Assembly: GCA_027324025.1 (NCBI GenBank)
Contig: DAHVYW010000023.1
Span: 1-22,515, forward strand
DNA: 22,515 nucleotides
Origin: JAJZQD01 sp021847735
GTDB taxonomy: Bacteria > Bacillota > Thermincolia > Thermincolales > UBA2595
Reading direction: 5' to 3'
The notes below the pieces were generated by a model. It was not told the DNA's origin. It ran no database searches and saw only the letters and a list, made by a program, of their open reading frames with translations. Below, piece after piece: positions 1-7,943 of the stretch; positions within the stretch are counted from its first letter, which is position 1, and each line of letters starts with the position of its first letter. Made by a program: the position numbers and the translations under genes.

Positions 1-1
1 A

Positions 2-113
2 GTGAACTCGTTCAGCTAAAGCTGAACATCGAAACTTCAGTGGGGGACTCTACCCCCACTGAAGCAGAAAAGTGGAAACTCCACCTTCTAGAAGGTGGAG
101 TCTTGGAATTGGG
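2..113. repeat. 112-bp palindromic mobile repeat, copy A
   Basis: This is the first of four copies of the same 112-bp unit (others at 6073, 17223 and 19810). Each copy holds three hairpins in order: GTTCAGCT/AGCTGAAC, CTTCAGTGGGGG/CCCCCACTGAAG, and the 24-bp palindrome around CCACCTTCTAGAAGGTGG. On the minus strand the unit is preceded by TTGAT here and by TTTAT at the other three copies. Such a fixed pentamer at one end with no target duplication is the IS200/IS605 pattern. No transposase is encoded, so it is a non-autonomous element. Its outer edge lies at the window boundary. Confidence 0.85.
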
Positions 114-849
114 ATCAATGAACATGGCGACAACCCGAATCGGAAACATTGGACGATAATCCTGTTGAAACTTTTAGCAGTGAGGGAGTATACGTTGAAA
201 GATAAAGGTCGTTTTTGAAAGGACAGCAAAAAATCACTTCCAAAGCCCACGATGAGGTAGATAAATTGCTAGAAATAAAACATATACGGTCAACAGTACC
301 AGTTGAACTTATGGCATTCCACCATATCGGCAATCGCAAAAACGGTGTTATTGATCGTGACTGGAAGATAAAATGCAACGGTTTATCTGTTCAATCGGTA
401 TTACCGCAAAGCCTGCTGCCAAACCTTTGTTCAAAAATTTGCTCGCTGAATTTTCCCGAACCTTTATTGCTCTGTCATCATATTCTTCTCCGGCTTTACT
501 ATTCTTATTCTCCTTTGCGGGTGACGGCTTCCCTCTCGCAATCTCGTTAAATCTCGGACAAAAAACGCCGTCTATCGTTGATATAATGTAATAGCAGCAA
601 CAACTAAAAAAGTCTCTGAACTCATGTCATACGACCTGGTATCCTGAAGTGGAGTGTATTGCGCAAAATGCCGAATGCAACTGGTCTGCCCCAATTCATG
701 AACGAAGGAGATGTAAATAATAAATGGGAGCAGCAAAATAGCATGATAGTTTCAGGGGTCCATTCCCTATGAAAAAGTGAGGCTTACAGATGAAATGGCA
801 CAATAAGTCAATACGCAGACGATATAAACGCAAAATAGAATAGCAATCG
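114..849. other. Intergenic or decayed DNA, no recognisable gene
   Basis: No open frame here resembles a known protein, and none has a convincing ribosome binding site. The longest frame (215-550, plus) changes character midway and overlaps an equally plausible frame at 373-591, as expected for decayed coding sequence. A short stretch near 655-700 reads as CAKC and VCPN, a possible zinc-ribbon remnant, but this is too weak to name. Its position beside a mobile repeat and integrative-element relics suggests debris of the same element. Confidence 0.4.
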
Positions 850-850
850 A

Positions 851-903
851 AAGCAGATAGCAGTTTTGTAGAAATACAAAAACCCGACTATCTGCTTTTT
901 ATT
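851..903 (+). terminator. Rho-independent terminator
   Basis: A nested hairpin pairs AAGCAGATAG (851-860) with CTATCTGCTT (888-897). An inner stem pairs TTTTGTA (864-870) with TACAAAA (875-881), and a T-rich tail follows. It would end transcription from the decayed region upstream. Confidence 0.75.
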
Positions 904-1310
904 TCGACAAATTTCTTAATAATACGGCAAAATAGAATATTAATTGACAAATTTATTGGAGGTGAAAAACAGGTGTTGTTAAGCACGGATGCAATAGCGT
1001 TTTGGACAATGTCATTGAGAAATAAATACAAAATTCGGCATAGCAACGCCTGTGCATACCCTTTGTATAATGCCTGAAGGTGGTGTTGCTGTGTAGGTTG
1101 GAGTTGATATTGTATGGAGCTTGCGATATACAATATTAAGTTGTTCAGCACCACTTCAGCAAAAAGTTATATCATTATATCATCCAACATACACAAGATC
1201 AAAACTAAGACGAGAAGAAACAGGCATCATCATAAAGTCAAACGGCAATATAAGCCTGAAGGCGATGACGATCCTGCGGGTAGCGAACTTCTTAGTATTA
1301 TAGTTACATC

Positions 1311-1348
1311 AGCCGAGTTTACTAATTCAAGTAAGCTCGGTTTTTTTT
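1311..1348 (+). terminator. Rho-independent terminator in left module
   Basis: CCGAGTTTACT (1313-1323) pairs with AGTAAGCTCGG (1330-1340), followed by eight T residues. The right-hand homologue at 20701 keeps the same hairpin with compensating differences, which supports a functional terminator. Confidence 0.85.
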
Positions 1349-1436
1349 CTTTATATTGGCATTCAATAGGGTGCCGCTCCCCTCCTCTTGTTCTTCATTT
1401 TTCAGATTTAAAAATCTAAAAATGGAGGACAAGCTT

Positions 1437-1514
1437 ATGGAAGAACAAGAGCGTAGATATACATTGATCGTTAAAAAGAAACGAATTGCTGTAACTGAGG
1501 TAGTCTATAAGTAG
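1437..1514 (+). pseudogene. Truncated sigma-like protein, N-terminal 25 residues
   Basis: A start codon preceded by GGAGGA (1424-1429) opens a frame beginning MEEQERRYTLIVKKKRIAV. It stops after VVYK. It matches the start of the longer sigma-like relic at 20828, where the frame continues through a region like the ICE/phage sigma-70-like proteins. Here only the N-terminus survives, and the next sequence is a promoter for an unrelated gene. This is therefore a broken end of a mobile-element gene, not a functional short protein. Confidence 0.65.
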
Positions 1515-1545
1515 GGTGTAACGGCAGCCCTTGTTAAAAAACATG

Positions 1546-1574
1546 TTGCAATTTTTATTTATTTACTTTATAAT
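1546..1574 (+). promoter_or_regulatory. Consensus sigma-A promoter for mpsC
   Basis: TTGCAA (1546-1551) is followed by a 17-bp spacer and a perfect TATAAT (1569-1574). Transcription would begin near 1581. This puts the in-frame ATG at 1583 at the transcript's very 5' end and favours the later start at 1628. Confidence 0.8.
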
Positions 1575-1627
1575 TTTAATAAATGTATGACGAATATAGT
1601 CAAGCTAATAGTGCAAGGGGCATGGTT

Positions 1628-1984
1628 ATGGTTTATACCAAGGGACAAAAAGAAGATGAAATAACCAAGATGATGATTCAATGGGAGAAGGATTATAAAG
1701 GGAGGGGCCCTACAGAAGCCAAGACGGATATTATTCGCAACATGGTAATTGTTACTTTGCGGGGGATATTATCACCGGCTGAAAGGGTTTTGTCCAGAGA
1801 AAAAGAAGGCATGGTTCTGATCAAAAAGTTGCGTCAGCAATTGGTTGAGCAGGGGCGTGCCGAACTGGAAGAAATTATAACCGGAATAACCTCGGCCAAA
1901 GTGGTTAGTTTGCATACGGACATAAGCACAAAGACAGGCGAACGGGTTTTTATATTTGTACTGGATCGGGACATAGATTCATAA
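1628..1984 (+). CDS. MpsC/DUF2294 family protein, paralogue 1
   Basis: The 118-residue product has the DUF2294 (Pfam MpsC) pattern: a helical N-terminus, AKTDIIRNM near residues 32-40, LSPAERVLSREKEG, IKKLRQQL, and the C-terminal block VSLHTDISTKTGERVFIFVLD. The family takes its name from the staphylococcal mpsABC locus, whose MpsA/MpsB parts are now seen as a CO2/bicarbonate uptake system. The biochemical role of MpsC itself is not settled. AAGGGG at 1615-1620 sits seven bases before this ATG; in-frame ATGs at 1583 and 1622 are possible but less well placed. A close paralogue lies at 9062, and a deleted remnant precedes the PEP carboxylase gene. Cytoplasmic, with no signal peptide or membrane segment. 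Confidence 0.85.
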   Translation: MVYTKGQKEDEITKMMIQWEKDYKGRGPTEAKTDIIRNMVIVTLRGILSPAERVLSREKEGMVLIKKLRQQLVEQGRAELEEIITGITSAKVVSLHTDISTKTGERVFIFVLDRDIDS

Positions 1985-1992
1985 TGATGAAG

Positions 1993-2034
1993 TTGGAAGG
2001 CTTTCTAAGGGGTAACTGCTATCAGTTAAGAGGC
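1993..2034 (+). promoter_or_regulatory. Conserved leader element upstream of terminator, copy 1
   Basis: The stretch beginning TTGGAAGGCTTTCTAA recurs almost unchanged at 4454 before the PEP carboxylase gene. Inside it TAACTG and CAGTTA can form a small hairpin. TTGGA at its start is complementary to TCCAA in the 5' arm of the following terminator, so an alternative pairing that competes with termination is possible. The ligand or trigger, if any, is unknown. It matches no riboswitch class I can name. Confidence 0.45.
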
Positions 2035-2080
2035 AATCCAACACTGGATTTTTTAAATTATCCGGTGTTGGATTTTTTAG
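2035..2080 (+). terminator. Terminator or attenuator between mpsC and the ferredoxin/AOR genes
   Basis: A 15-bp stem pairs the arm beginning AATCCAACACTGG (2035-2049) with ATCCGGTGTTGGATT (2060-2074), with one G-T wobble, followed by a run of T. It lies between mpsC and the ferredoxin gene with no clear new promoter after it, so it may attenuate read-through. Confidence 0.85.
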
Positions 2081-2165
2081 TTAAAATATAAATGAAATAA
2101 GCTAATAAAATCTGCCATTTTATTTGCCAGGGATAGGTTTTAAGAAAGGTGTGGACTTGCCTGTA

Positions 2166-2563
2166 ATGAAGATATTAAAAGCTGAAGGAATGGACAAATG
2201 TATAGGATGTTACTCATGTATGCTGGCCTGTGCCGGGGTTGTGTACGGTAATTTTTCACCGCGGAAAAGCGCCATTCAAATTAGGTCGGCAGGGGGGCTG
2301 CACAGTAAATTTTTGGCCTTGATTTGTCGTGGATGTACCAACCCGCCCTGTGCCGGGGCCTGCACGGCCGATGCGCTGGCAAAACGACGGGGGGCGGGGT
2401 GAACTTTAAAAAAGATCTCTGCACCGGATGCCGCAACTGTGCTAAAGCCTGTACCGCAGAAGCAATCTTTTTTGACGAAGATGAGGGGAAACCTGTTGTC
2501 TGTATTCAGTGCGGCACGTGTACCCGCTATTGCCCACACCGGGTAATAACAATGGCCCCATGA
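2166..2563 (+). pseudogene. Four-cluster [4Fe-4S] ferredoxin for aldehyde oxidoreductase, one frameshift
   Basis: Two overlapping frames together encode one ferredoxin with sixteen cluster cysteines: CIGCYSCMLAC, CRGCTNPPCAGAC, CTGCRNCAKAC and CIQCGTCTRYC. That suits four [4Fe-4S] clusters and electron transfer with the downstream oxidoreductase. The first frame stops at 2400. Loss of one G in the six-G run at 2389-2394 explains the break, because adding one G joins it to the frame ending at 2563. The stop overlaps the oxidoreductase start as ATGA (2560-2563), so translational coupling was intact. The start is probably ATG 2166, with no strong ribosome site close by; TTG 2124 and GTG 2151 are alternatives. 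A homopolymer sequencing error would produce the same picture. Confidence 0.75.
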
Positions 2564-4271
2564 TTAACAGGGATGGAATCCGGGTATTGACCATAGACCT
2601 GGAAAAGCGGAGACAAACGTCCACAACCGTACCGATTTATTAGAATACCTTGGTGGAGTGGGAATAGCCATTAAACTTCTGGAAGAGCATGTTTTCCCTG
2701 AACAGCCTCCCCTGGCTGCCTGCCAGCCTGCGGTTTTTGCAATAGGTCCCATGGAAACTATTTTCCCTGTTGTCACCAAGGTAGTGGCTGTGTTCCGCTC
2801 TCCTTTAACGGGAGAACTAGGTGAAAGCTATGCTGGTTTGCGGCTCGGTCTGGCCATGCGTTTTGCAGGGTATGATGCTGTAATTATCAAAGGGAAGGCG
2901 GATCTGCACACATATCTCACAGTCTCGAAAAACGGGGTGGAGTTTAAGAATGCTGAGCCGCTGTGGGGTTTATCCACGGAGGATACGGGCCGGATTCTGC
3001 GCCGGGGCGAAACAGGTTCCGGGCTTCGGAGCTGTATCAGAATAGGCCGGGCGGGAGAGAAGATGATTTCTTTTGCCGGGGTCAATGTAGATACCTACAG
3101 GCATTTTGGAAGACTTGGGCTGGGAGCAGTGTTCGGCAGCAAAAATCTTAAGGCCGTCGTGATTAAGGGCGAAGCCGGTCTGGATATTACCGATAAAAAA
3201 GGATACCGGCATGTTTATAAAGAGATTTACCAGCGGGTGGTAAAAACCGAAGTCATGGATAAATATCATGGCCTGGGAACCACGATTAATGTTCTGCCTC
3301 TTAATGCCATGAAAAGCCTGCCTACCAGGAATCTCCGGTCGGGAAGCTTTGAAAAAGCTGAGGATATCAGCGGCGAGGCTTTTGCCAAATACAGCTTGAT
3401 CAGGAAACGGGCCTGCGCTGGCTGCCCTATTGGCTGCATTCATATCGCCCAGCTCAGGCGCCAGTTCGGGGAACATTATGAGTTTTACACGACCCCTGTT
3501 ACCTACGACCATGAGCTTGTTTTTGCCCTGGGTTCATTTCTGGGGATAGGCGACAGGGACGATTTGTTAGACCTGATAGAACTTACGGAGCATTACGGCT
3601 TGGACTCTATATCGACCGGGGTGCTGCTGGGGTGGCTCACTGAAGCATTTGAGAAAAAGCTGGTTACGGAAGAGATGACTGGCTGCTGCCCGGCTTTCGG
3701 CAATGCTGCTGTTTACGGAGAAATAATTAAGAAGCTGGTGACACAGGATTCGGATTTTTACCGCGACTTAGCTAGGGGAACGGAGTATGCCGCCCCAAAA
3801 TACGGAGGCCGGGAATTCGCCATGTGCATGGGCGGCAATGAGATGGCCGGTTATCATACCGGATATGCCTTTGTCCTGGGCCAGGCGGTGGGGGCCCGGC
3901 ATGCCCATTTGGACTATGCCGGTTACGCGGCGGACCAGGCGCTGTACGGCTGGAAACCTGAACTGATAGTCCGGAAATTAATTGATGAAGAAATAGAGAG
4001 AAACATCCTGAACTGCCTGTGCGTTTGTCTTTTTGCCCGTAATGTATATGACCGCCCGACAATAGCAAAGGCTCTAAAAACTATCGGTCTGGAAAGGAAC
4101 GAAGAGAAATTGGGAGAATTGGGCAGTAAAATTTTCCGGATGAAAAGGGATTTAAAAGGGGAGTTGGGATACCGGTTAGAAAACATTGGATTCCCCAAAA
4201 GGTTCTTTGAAACCCGGTGCCTTCACGGGAAGATGGAGGAAGGGAAGCTCCGGCAATTGCTGAACCATTAA
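2560..4271 (+). pseudogene. Tungsten-type aldehyde:ferredoxin oxidoreductase, one frameshift
   Basis: This family interconverts aldehydes and carboxylic acids with ferredoxin, using a tungsten-bispterin site and one [4Fe-4S] cluster. The frame from 2560 begins MINRDGIRVLTIDLEK and then hits a stop at 2641. The continuing frame reads ETNVHNRTDLLEYLGGVGIA just upstream of the long open stretch to 4271. One missing base near 2607-2611 joins the two and gives about 570 residues, close to normal family length. Cluster cysteines are visible as CAGCPIGC around residue 285 and in the late NCLCVCLF segment. The start overlaps the ferredoxin stop. No other lesion is visible in the remaining 530 codons, so decay is recent or the break is a sequencing error. 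Confidence 0.85.
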
Positions 4272-4296
4272 CAAACCGAATACTATAGTATATAAT
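4268..4296 (+). promoter_or_regulatory. Near-consensus promoter for the ppcA leader
   Basis: TTAACA (4268-4273), a 17-bp spacer and TATAAT (4291-4296) make an 11/12 match to a sigma-A promoter. The -35 overlaps the stop codon of the preceding gene. Transcripts would start near 4303 and carry a leader of roughly 255 nt before ppcA. Confidence 0.75.
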
Positions 4297-4336
4297 TGTA
4301 TCCGGGATAACCGGGGCGAGGTAAAGATGGCGTGCC

Positions 4337-4417
4337 ATGATCAAAAAGTTGCGTCAGCAATTGGTTGAACAGGACGACCGGACTCAAAGAAATAATTATC
4401 AAATCACCCCCGGTTAG
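4337..4417 (+). pseudogene. Remnant of an mpsC gene in the ppcA leader
   Basis: Positions 4338-4370 match mpsC 1 (1819-1850) nearly base for base and encode IKKLRQQLVEQ. The flanking parts of that gene are missing, and the frame stops after 26 codons. A GAGGTAAAG site precedes a nearby ATG at 4327 in another frame. The remnant shows that the promoter-mpsC-leader-terminator unit was duplicated and then lost most of its coding sequence, while its promoter and leader were kept. Confidence 0.6.
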
Positions 4418-4453
4418 ACGGGATATAAAGTCATAATTAAATATAAATTAAGA

Positions 4454-4495
4454 TTGGAAGGCTTTCTAAAGGGTAACCGCTATCAGTTAAGAGGC
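4454..4495 (+). promoter_or_regulatory. Conserved leader element upstream of terminator, copy 2
   Basis: This is a near-identical copy of the element at 1993. It begins TTGGAAGGCTTTCTAAAG and directly precedes the ppcA terminator. Differences lie in the small internal hairpin, where TAACCG replaces TAACTG. Retention after loss of the surrounding mpsC sequence suggests a regulatory role for the leader itself. Confidence 0.45.
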
Positions 4496-4540
4496 AATCC
4501 AACACCGGATTTTTAAAAGAAACCGGTGTTGGATTTTTTA
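4496..4540 (+). terminator. Attenuator-like terminator 20 bp upstream of ppcA
   Basis: AATCCAACACCGG (4496-4508) pairs perfectly with CCGGTGTTGGATT (4523-4535), followed by T residues. It lies between the 4268 promoter and the ppcA start with no promoter visible after it, so ppcA expression should depend on read-through. Confidence 0.85.
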
Positions 4541-4559
4541 GTTTGAGGGAGTGATAAAA

Positions 4560-6029
4560 GTGACCAAAATGCCGACGATACCCAAAATTATGAGCACGCA
4601 GCATCCAGATAACGTGCAAATCCCGTTTTTTGCCGAAAGCGCTGAACTTGGCGGAGAAGATGAGATACAGGAAGCATATTACGCATTCTCTCATTTGGGC
4701 TGCGACGAGCAGATGTGGGATTGTGAAGGCAAAGAAACGGATAATTTTGTAGTTAAAAAATTATTGACCAGATATGAATCATTTTTCCGGAGCAAAAAGC
4801 TGGGCAAGGACGTCTTTATCACTTTGAGAGTTCCCAATCCCACGGTTGAAAAAGCCGAAGCAAAAATCTTATTGGAAACGCTGGAAAGTATACCCAGGTC
4901 ATTTGATGCCGCCCAATTATTCTATGGAGAGGATAACCCCCCGGTATTCGAAGTTATTTTGCCAATGACGGCATCTTCCAGGTGTGTTGACAGGGTTTAC
5001 AGATATTATTGCGATTTTGTTGTGAAAAAGCAAAACAAAACAATTAACGGGGGAGATATAACTATTGCTGAATGGATTGGGGAGTTCAAACCCGGAAGGA
5101 TTAATGTTATACCTCTTTTTGAAGATATGGAACATATGCTTAACGCTCATAATGTAACTAAAGAGTATTTACAGGATAAGGATATGGCGTATCAAAGAGT
5201 TTTCCTGGCAAGGTCAGATCCGGCGATGAATTACGGACTTGTCAGCGCTGTTCTTTTAAACAAGATTGCTCTTCAACGGTTACAAAAACTATCAGAGGAA
5301 ATTGGAGTTAAAATCTATCCCATCCTGGGTGTAGGTTCGGCTCCTTTCAGAGGCAATCTCAAGCCGCAAACAGTAGAAAGAGTTGCCGAGGAATACCCAA
5401 GCGTATGTACATTTACAGTCCAATCTGCGTTCAAATATGATCATTCCCCCGACGAGGTCAGAAAAGCTATAAACAAACTGCAGGAAAGAAAAATAAGCCT
5501 GCCTCAACAAGTAGATGAAAAAAGGTGTATAGAAATAATTAGGAAGTATTCTCAAGAATATCAAAGACAAGTCAAAGAATTGGCAACCATAATTAATAGA
5601 ACGGCAAGATATATTCCGAGCAGAAGAAAAAGGAAGATGCATATCGGCTTATTTGGTTATTCGCGTAACATGGATGGAATTACGCTACCAAGGGCAATAT
5701 CATTTACATCTGCTCTTTATTCGATGGGATTGCCGCCGGAAATTTTAGGTTTAAATGCTTTGGATAAAGACGACCTTCGTTTTATAAAAGAAGTGTTTAT
5801 AAATTTTGAGGATGATTTAAGGGATTCTCTCAGATATCTTAACCCGGATACTTTATTCCTGCCAAAAGACCTCAAACTAAAAATAAGAGAGTTTCCGGCA
5901 GATTTTCAACCAGAGGAAGAACATAAAGAACTAACGGAGTATATTATAAACTCATTGCGAAGAAACGGTGCGGAAGATTTAGGGGAGTATGTTCTCAGGG
6001 CGGCAAGTTTGAGAAAGTTCTTGGGATAA
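4560..6029 (+). CDS. ppcA: Phosphoenolpyruvate carboxylase, archaeal type
   Basis: It converts PEP and bicarbonate to oxaloacetate and phosphate, feeding the TCA branch and amino-acid synthesis. The 489-residue product has the short archaeal form, about half the length of bacterial Ppc. Recognisable blocks are IPKIMSTQHPDN at the N-terminus, LGCDEQMWDCEGKETD, ITLRVPNP, VIPLFEDMEHM, FLARSDPAMNYG, GVGSAPFRGN and TFTVQSAFKYDH. GTG 4560 follows GGGAGTGA at suitable spacing; GTG 4551 is too close to that site and ATG 4569 is possible. The gene looks richer in A+T than the oxidoreductase operon downstream, which, with its archaeal type, hints at horizontal acquisition. It is preceded by its own promoter and an attenuator-like terminator. 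Confidence 0.93.
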   Translation: MTKMPTIPKIMSTQHPDNVQIPFFAESAELGGEDEIQEAYYAFSHLGCDEQMWDCEGKETDNFVVKKLLTRYESFFRSKKLGKDVFITLRVPNPTVEKAEAKILLETLESIPRSFDAAQLFYGEDNPPVFEVILPMTASSRCVDRVYRYYCDFVVKKQNKTINGGDITIAEWIGEFKPGRINVIPLFEDMEHMLNAHNVTKEYLQDKDMAYQRVFLARSDPAMNYGLVSAVLLNKIALQRLQKLSEEIGVKIYPILGVGSAPFRGNLKPQTVERVAEEYPSVCTFTVQSAFKYDHSPDEVRKAINKLQERKISLPQQVDEKRCIEIIRKYSQEYQRQVKELATIINRTARYIPSRRKRKMHIGLFGYSRNMDGITLPRAISFTSALYSMGLPPEILGLNALDKDDLRFIKEVFINFEDDLRDSLRYLNPDTLFLPKDLKLKIREFPADFQPEEEHKELTEYIINSLRRNGAEDLGEYVLRAASLRKFLG

Positions 6030-6072
6030 ATAAAAGAATGGAATACTTTCCGCCTTTCCCGGAAGGAAATTA

Positions 6073-6184
6073 GTGAACTCGTTCAGCTAAAGCTGAACAT
6101 CGAAACTTCAGTGGGGGACTCTACCCCCACTGAAGCAGAAAAGTGGAAACTCCACCTAATAGAAGGTGGAGTCTTGGAATTGGG
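6073..6184. repeat. 112-bp palindromic mobile repeat, copy B
   Basis: Same unit as copy A except for two bases in the third hairpin (CCTAATAG instead of CCTTCTAG), which break the perfect palindrome. The minus-strand flank is TTTAT. It sits between ppcA and purE, so its hairpins would lie in any purE leader transcript. Confidence 0.9.
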
Positions 6185-6289
6185 ATAAACCTGATGGCAT
6201 AGGAGGGGTGGTTAATGCAGCCTATTAACTTAGGGCCGGCGCTTGAGCCCAAGCTGGAGTTAAATTTACATAATGAGGAGGTGAAAGCA

Positions 6290-6775
6290 GTGCAACCGCT
6301 TATTTCGATTATCATGGGCAGCAAATCGGACTGGCCGGTAATGAAGGAAGCAAGCCTTATTTTGGAAGAACTGGGTATTCCCTGCGAAAAAAAGATAGTG
6401 TCCGCCCATCGCACTCCCGATTGGTTATTTAGTTTTGCTGAAAACGCACCGAAGCGGGGAATTAAGGTTATTATTGCCGGGGCCGGGGGAGCGGCCCATT
6501 TGCCGGGCATGGTTGCCGCCAAGACCCTGCTGCCCGTTATTGGCGTGCCGGTGCCTTCTGCGCACCTTCAGGGCCTGGACTCCTTGCTGTCCATTGTCCA
6601 GATGCCTGCCGGAGTGCCGGTAGCCACAATGGCTATCGGCGCTGGGGGGGCGAAAAACGCCACTATTTTTGCGGCGCAAATTTTAGCTTTGCATGACGAA
6701 GAGCTCGCCGGGAAGCTGGCGGACCGCCGGGACAAGACAGCACGGCAGGTTCTGGAAACTAGGGAGTGGTCTTGA
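6290..6775 (+). CDS. purE: N5-carboxyaminoimidazole ribonucleotide mutase (PurE, class I)
   Basis: PurE moves the carboxylate of N5-CAIR to give CAIR in purine synthesis. The 161-residue product shows GSKSDWPVM, SAHRTPD, GAGGAAHLPGMVAAKT, VPVPSAHLQGLDSLLS and the C-terminal GAKNATIFAAQIL. Adjacent purK indicates the class I two-step route. GTG 6290 is preceded by a near-perfect GGAGGTGA and gives the usual N-terminus just before the first strand. An upstream ATG at 6215, with AGGAGGGG before it, would add 25 residues unlike PurE. The stop and the purK start lie one base apart. Confidence 0.93.
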   Translation: MQPLISIIMGSKSDWPVMKEASLILEELGIPCEKKIVSAHRTPDWLFSFAENAPKRGIKVIIAGAGGAAHLPGMVAAKTLLPVIGVPVPSAHLQGLDSLLSIVQMPAGVPVATMAIGAGGAKNATIFAAQILALHDEELAGKLADRRDKTARQVLETREWS

Positions 6776-6776
6776 G

Positions 6777-7904
6777 ATGCCGGGCAGGATAATACTTCCA
6801 GGGTCCACTATCGGTATCCTGGGGGGTGGTCAATTAGGGAGAATGACAGCCATTGAGGGCAGAAAAATGGGTTACGATATTATCTGCCTGGATCCCACCC
6901 CTGGTTGTCCTTGCGGCCAGGTGGCTGATGACCAGATTGTTGCCGGTTTGGATGATGTGGCGGCAGCAATAAGGCTGGCTGAGAGAGCGGATGTGCTGAT
7001 ATATGAGTTTGAAAACATTGATGCGCGATTGGTTGAAGAACTGGAGAGAAACTATTATTTGCCGCAAAAAAGCCGTATTCTGGTTGTTGCCCAGAGCCGC
7101 ATCATGGAAAAACAACAATTGCGCAAAGCGGGTTTTCCTGTTGCGCCATTCTTTGTTGTCAGAAACACAGAAGATCTGAAGATAGGGGCTGCACAACTTG
7201 GATACCCCAGTGTGCTGAAAACAGCCAAAGGGGGGTATGACGGTAAAGGGCAGCTTGTTCTAAGCAGTCCTCAGGAGTTAAATAAAGCATATGCATTAGT
7301 GCAATCCGGAAATCATGAATGGGTTTTGGAAAAACGAATTTCTTTTACCCATGAAATTTCGGTCATAGTGGGTAGGGGAGAAACAGGGGAAATGGCGGTT
7401 TATCCGGTGTCAGAAAATATACATCGCGAGAACATTCTTCACATAACTGTAGTCCCGGCCCGCATTTCTTCGCAGGCGGAATCGATGGCTGTAGGAATCG
7501 CCAAGGGGATAGCCCAGTTTTTTCAGGTAGTAGGGGTGTTAGCTGTAGAGTTTTTTGTTACTCCTCAAGGCTTACTGGTTAACGAAATAGCGCCCCGGCC
7601 CCACAATTCAGGGCATTACACTTTGGATGCATGTTATACTTCCCAGTTTGAACAGTTAATCCGCGCAGTCTGCGGGCTGCCTTTGGGGTCCACGCAATTG
7701 ATGACTCCAGCGGTCATGATAAATATATTGGGAAGCGACCTGCCCGGGATTTTAGAAAAAATGTCCGGTTTTTCAGGACACGTAAAAATCCACCTGTACG
7801 GCAAACGCGGCAACCCGGCTCCAAAACGGAAGATGGGCCACCTGCTCTTTAAGACGGATTGTCCGGTGCAGACAGACGATATAATAAAAACATTTTTGGG
7901 ATGA
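6777..7904 (+). CDS. purK: N5-carboxyaminoimidazole ribonucleotide synthase (PurK)
   Basis: PurK is an ATP-grasp enzyme that joins bicarbonate to aminoimidazole ribonucleotide. The 375-residue product opens with the nucleotide-binding loop GILGGGQLGRM, then YEFENID, the ATP-grasp stretch LKTAKGGYDGKGQ, EKRISFTHEISVIV, and the metal-site region VNEIAPRPHNSGHYT. Length is normal for the family. ATG 6777 is one base after the purE stop, with GGGAG upstream. Longer in-frame extension into purE is not supported by family length. It uses bicarbonate, the substrate imported by the next gene's product. Confidence 0.94.
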   Translation: MPGRIILPGSTIGILGGGQLGRMTAIEGRKMGYDIICLDPTPGCPCGQVADDQIVAGLDDVAAAIRLAERADVLIYEFENIDARLVEELERNYYLPQKSRILVVAQSRIMEKQQLRKAGFPVAPFFVVRNTEDLKIGAAQLGYPSVLKTAKGGYDGKGQLVLSSPQELNKAYALVQSGNHEWVLEKRISFTHEISVIVGRGETGEMAVYPVSENIHRENILHITVVPARISSQAESMAVGIAKGIAQFFQVVGVLAVEFFVTPQGLLVNEIAPRPHNSGHYTLDACYTSQFEQLIRAVCGLPLGSTQLMTPAVMINILGSDLPGILEKMSGFSGHVKIHLYGKRGNPAPKRKMGHLLFKTDCPVQTDDIIKTFLG

Positions 7905-7943
7905 GCGAGTATATTTCAAAATCAGGGGGAGTTGTTAAAGAAC

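Larger units (their letters stand above)
1010..1515 (+). repeat. Left relic of integrative-element module (homologous to 20430-20910)
   Basis: This block is collinear with 20430-20910. Shared landmarks are GTTGGAG near 1098, a basic coding stretch that translates as KRQY-x-P-x2-DDDP-x3-ELL, a terminator, the string GTTCTTCATTTT, and a GGAGGA-preceded start of a sigma-like gene. Conservation is strongest at the protein level across KRQY..DDDP..ELL (about 1240-1300), so that part was probably coding, but I do not recognise the product. The two copies bracket the metabolic island in direct orientation. The left copy is the more degraded. Confidence 0.6.

Noticed and set aside
2970..3512. 180-residue minus-strand open frame inside the AOR gene
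   Set aside because: It is a shadow of the conserved plus-strand AOR frame and has no recognisable domain or ribosome site.
4454..4540. Leader before ppcA as a T-box, from AAAGGGTAACCGC resembling AGGGTGGNACCGCG
   Set aside because: The GGN core of the T-box is missing, there is no Stem I specifier region in the short leader, and ppcA is not an amino-acid or tRNA-ligase gene.
6693..6776. Upstream extension of PurK into purE
   Set aside because: PurK family length and the GILGGGQLGRM N-terminus fit a start at 6777; the extension is only purE read in another frame.
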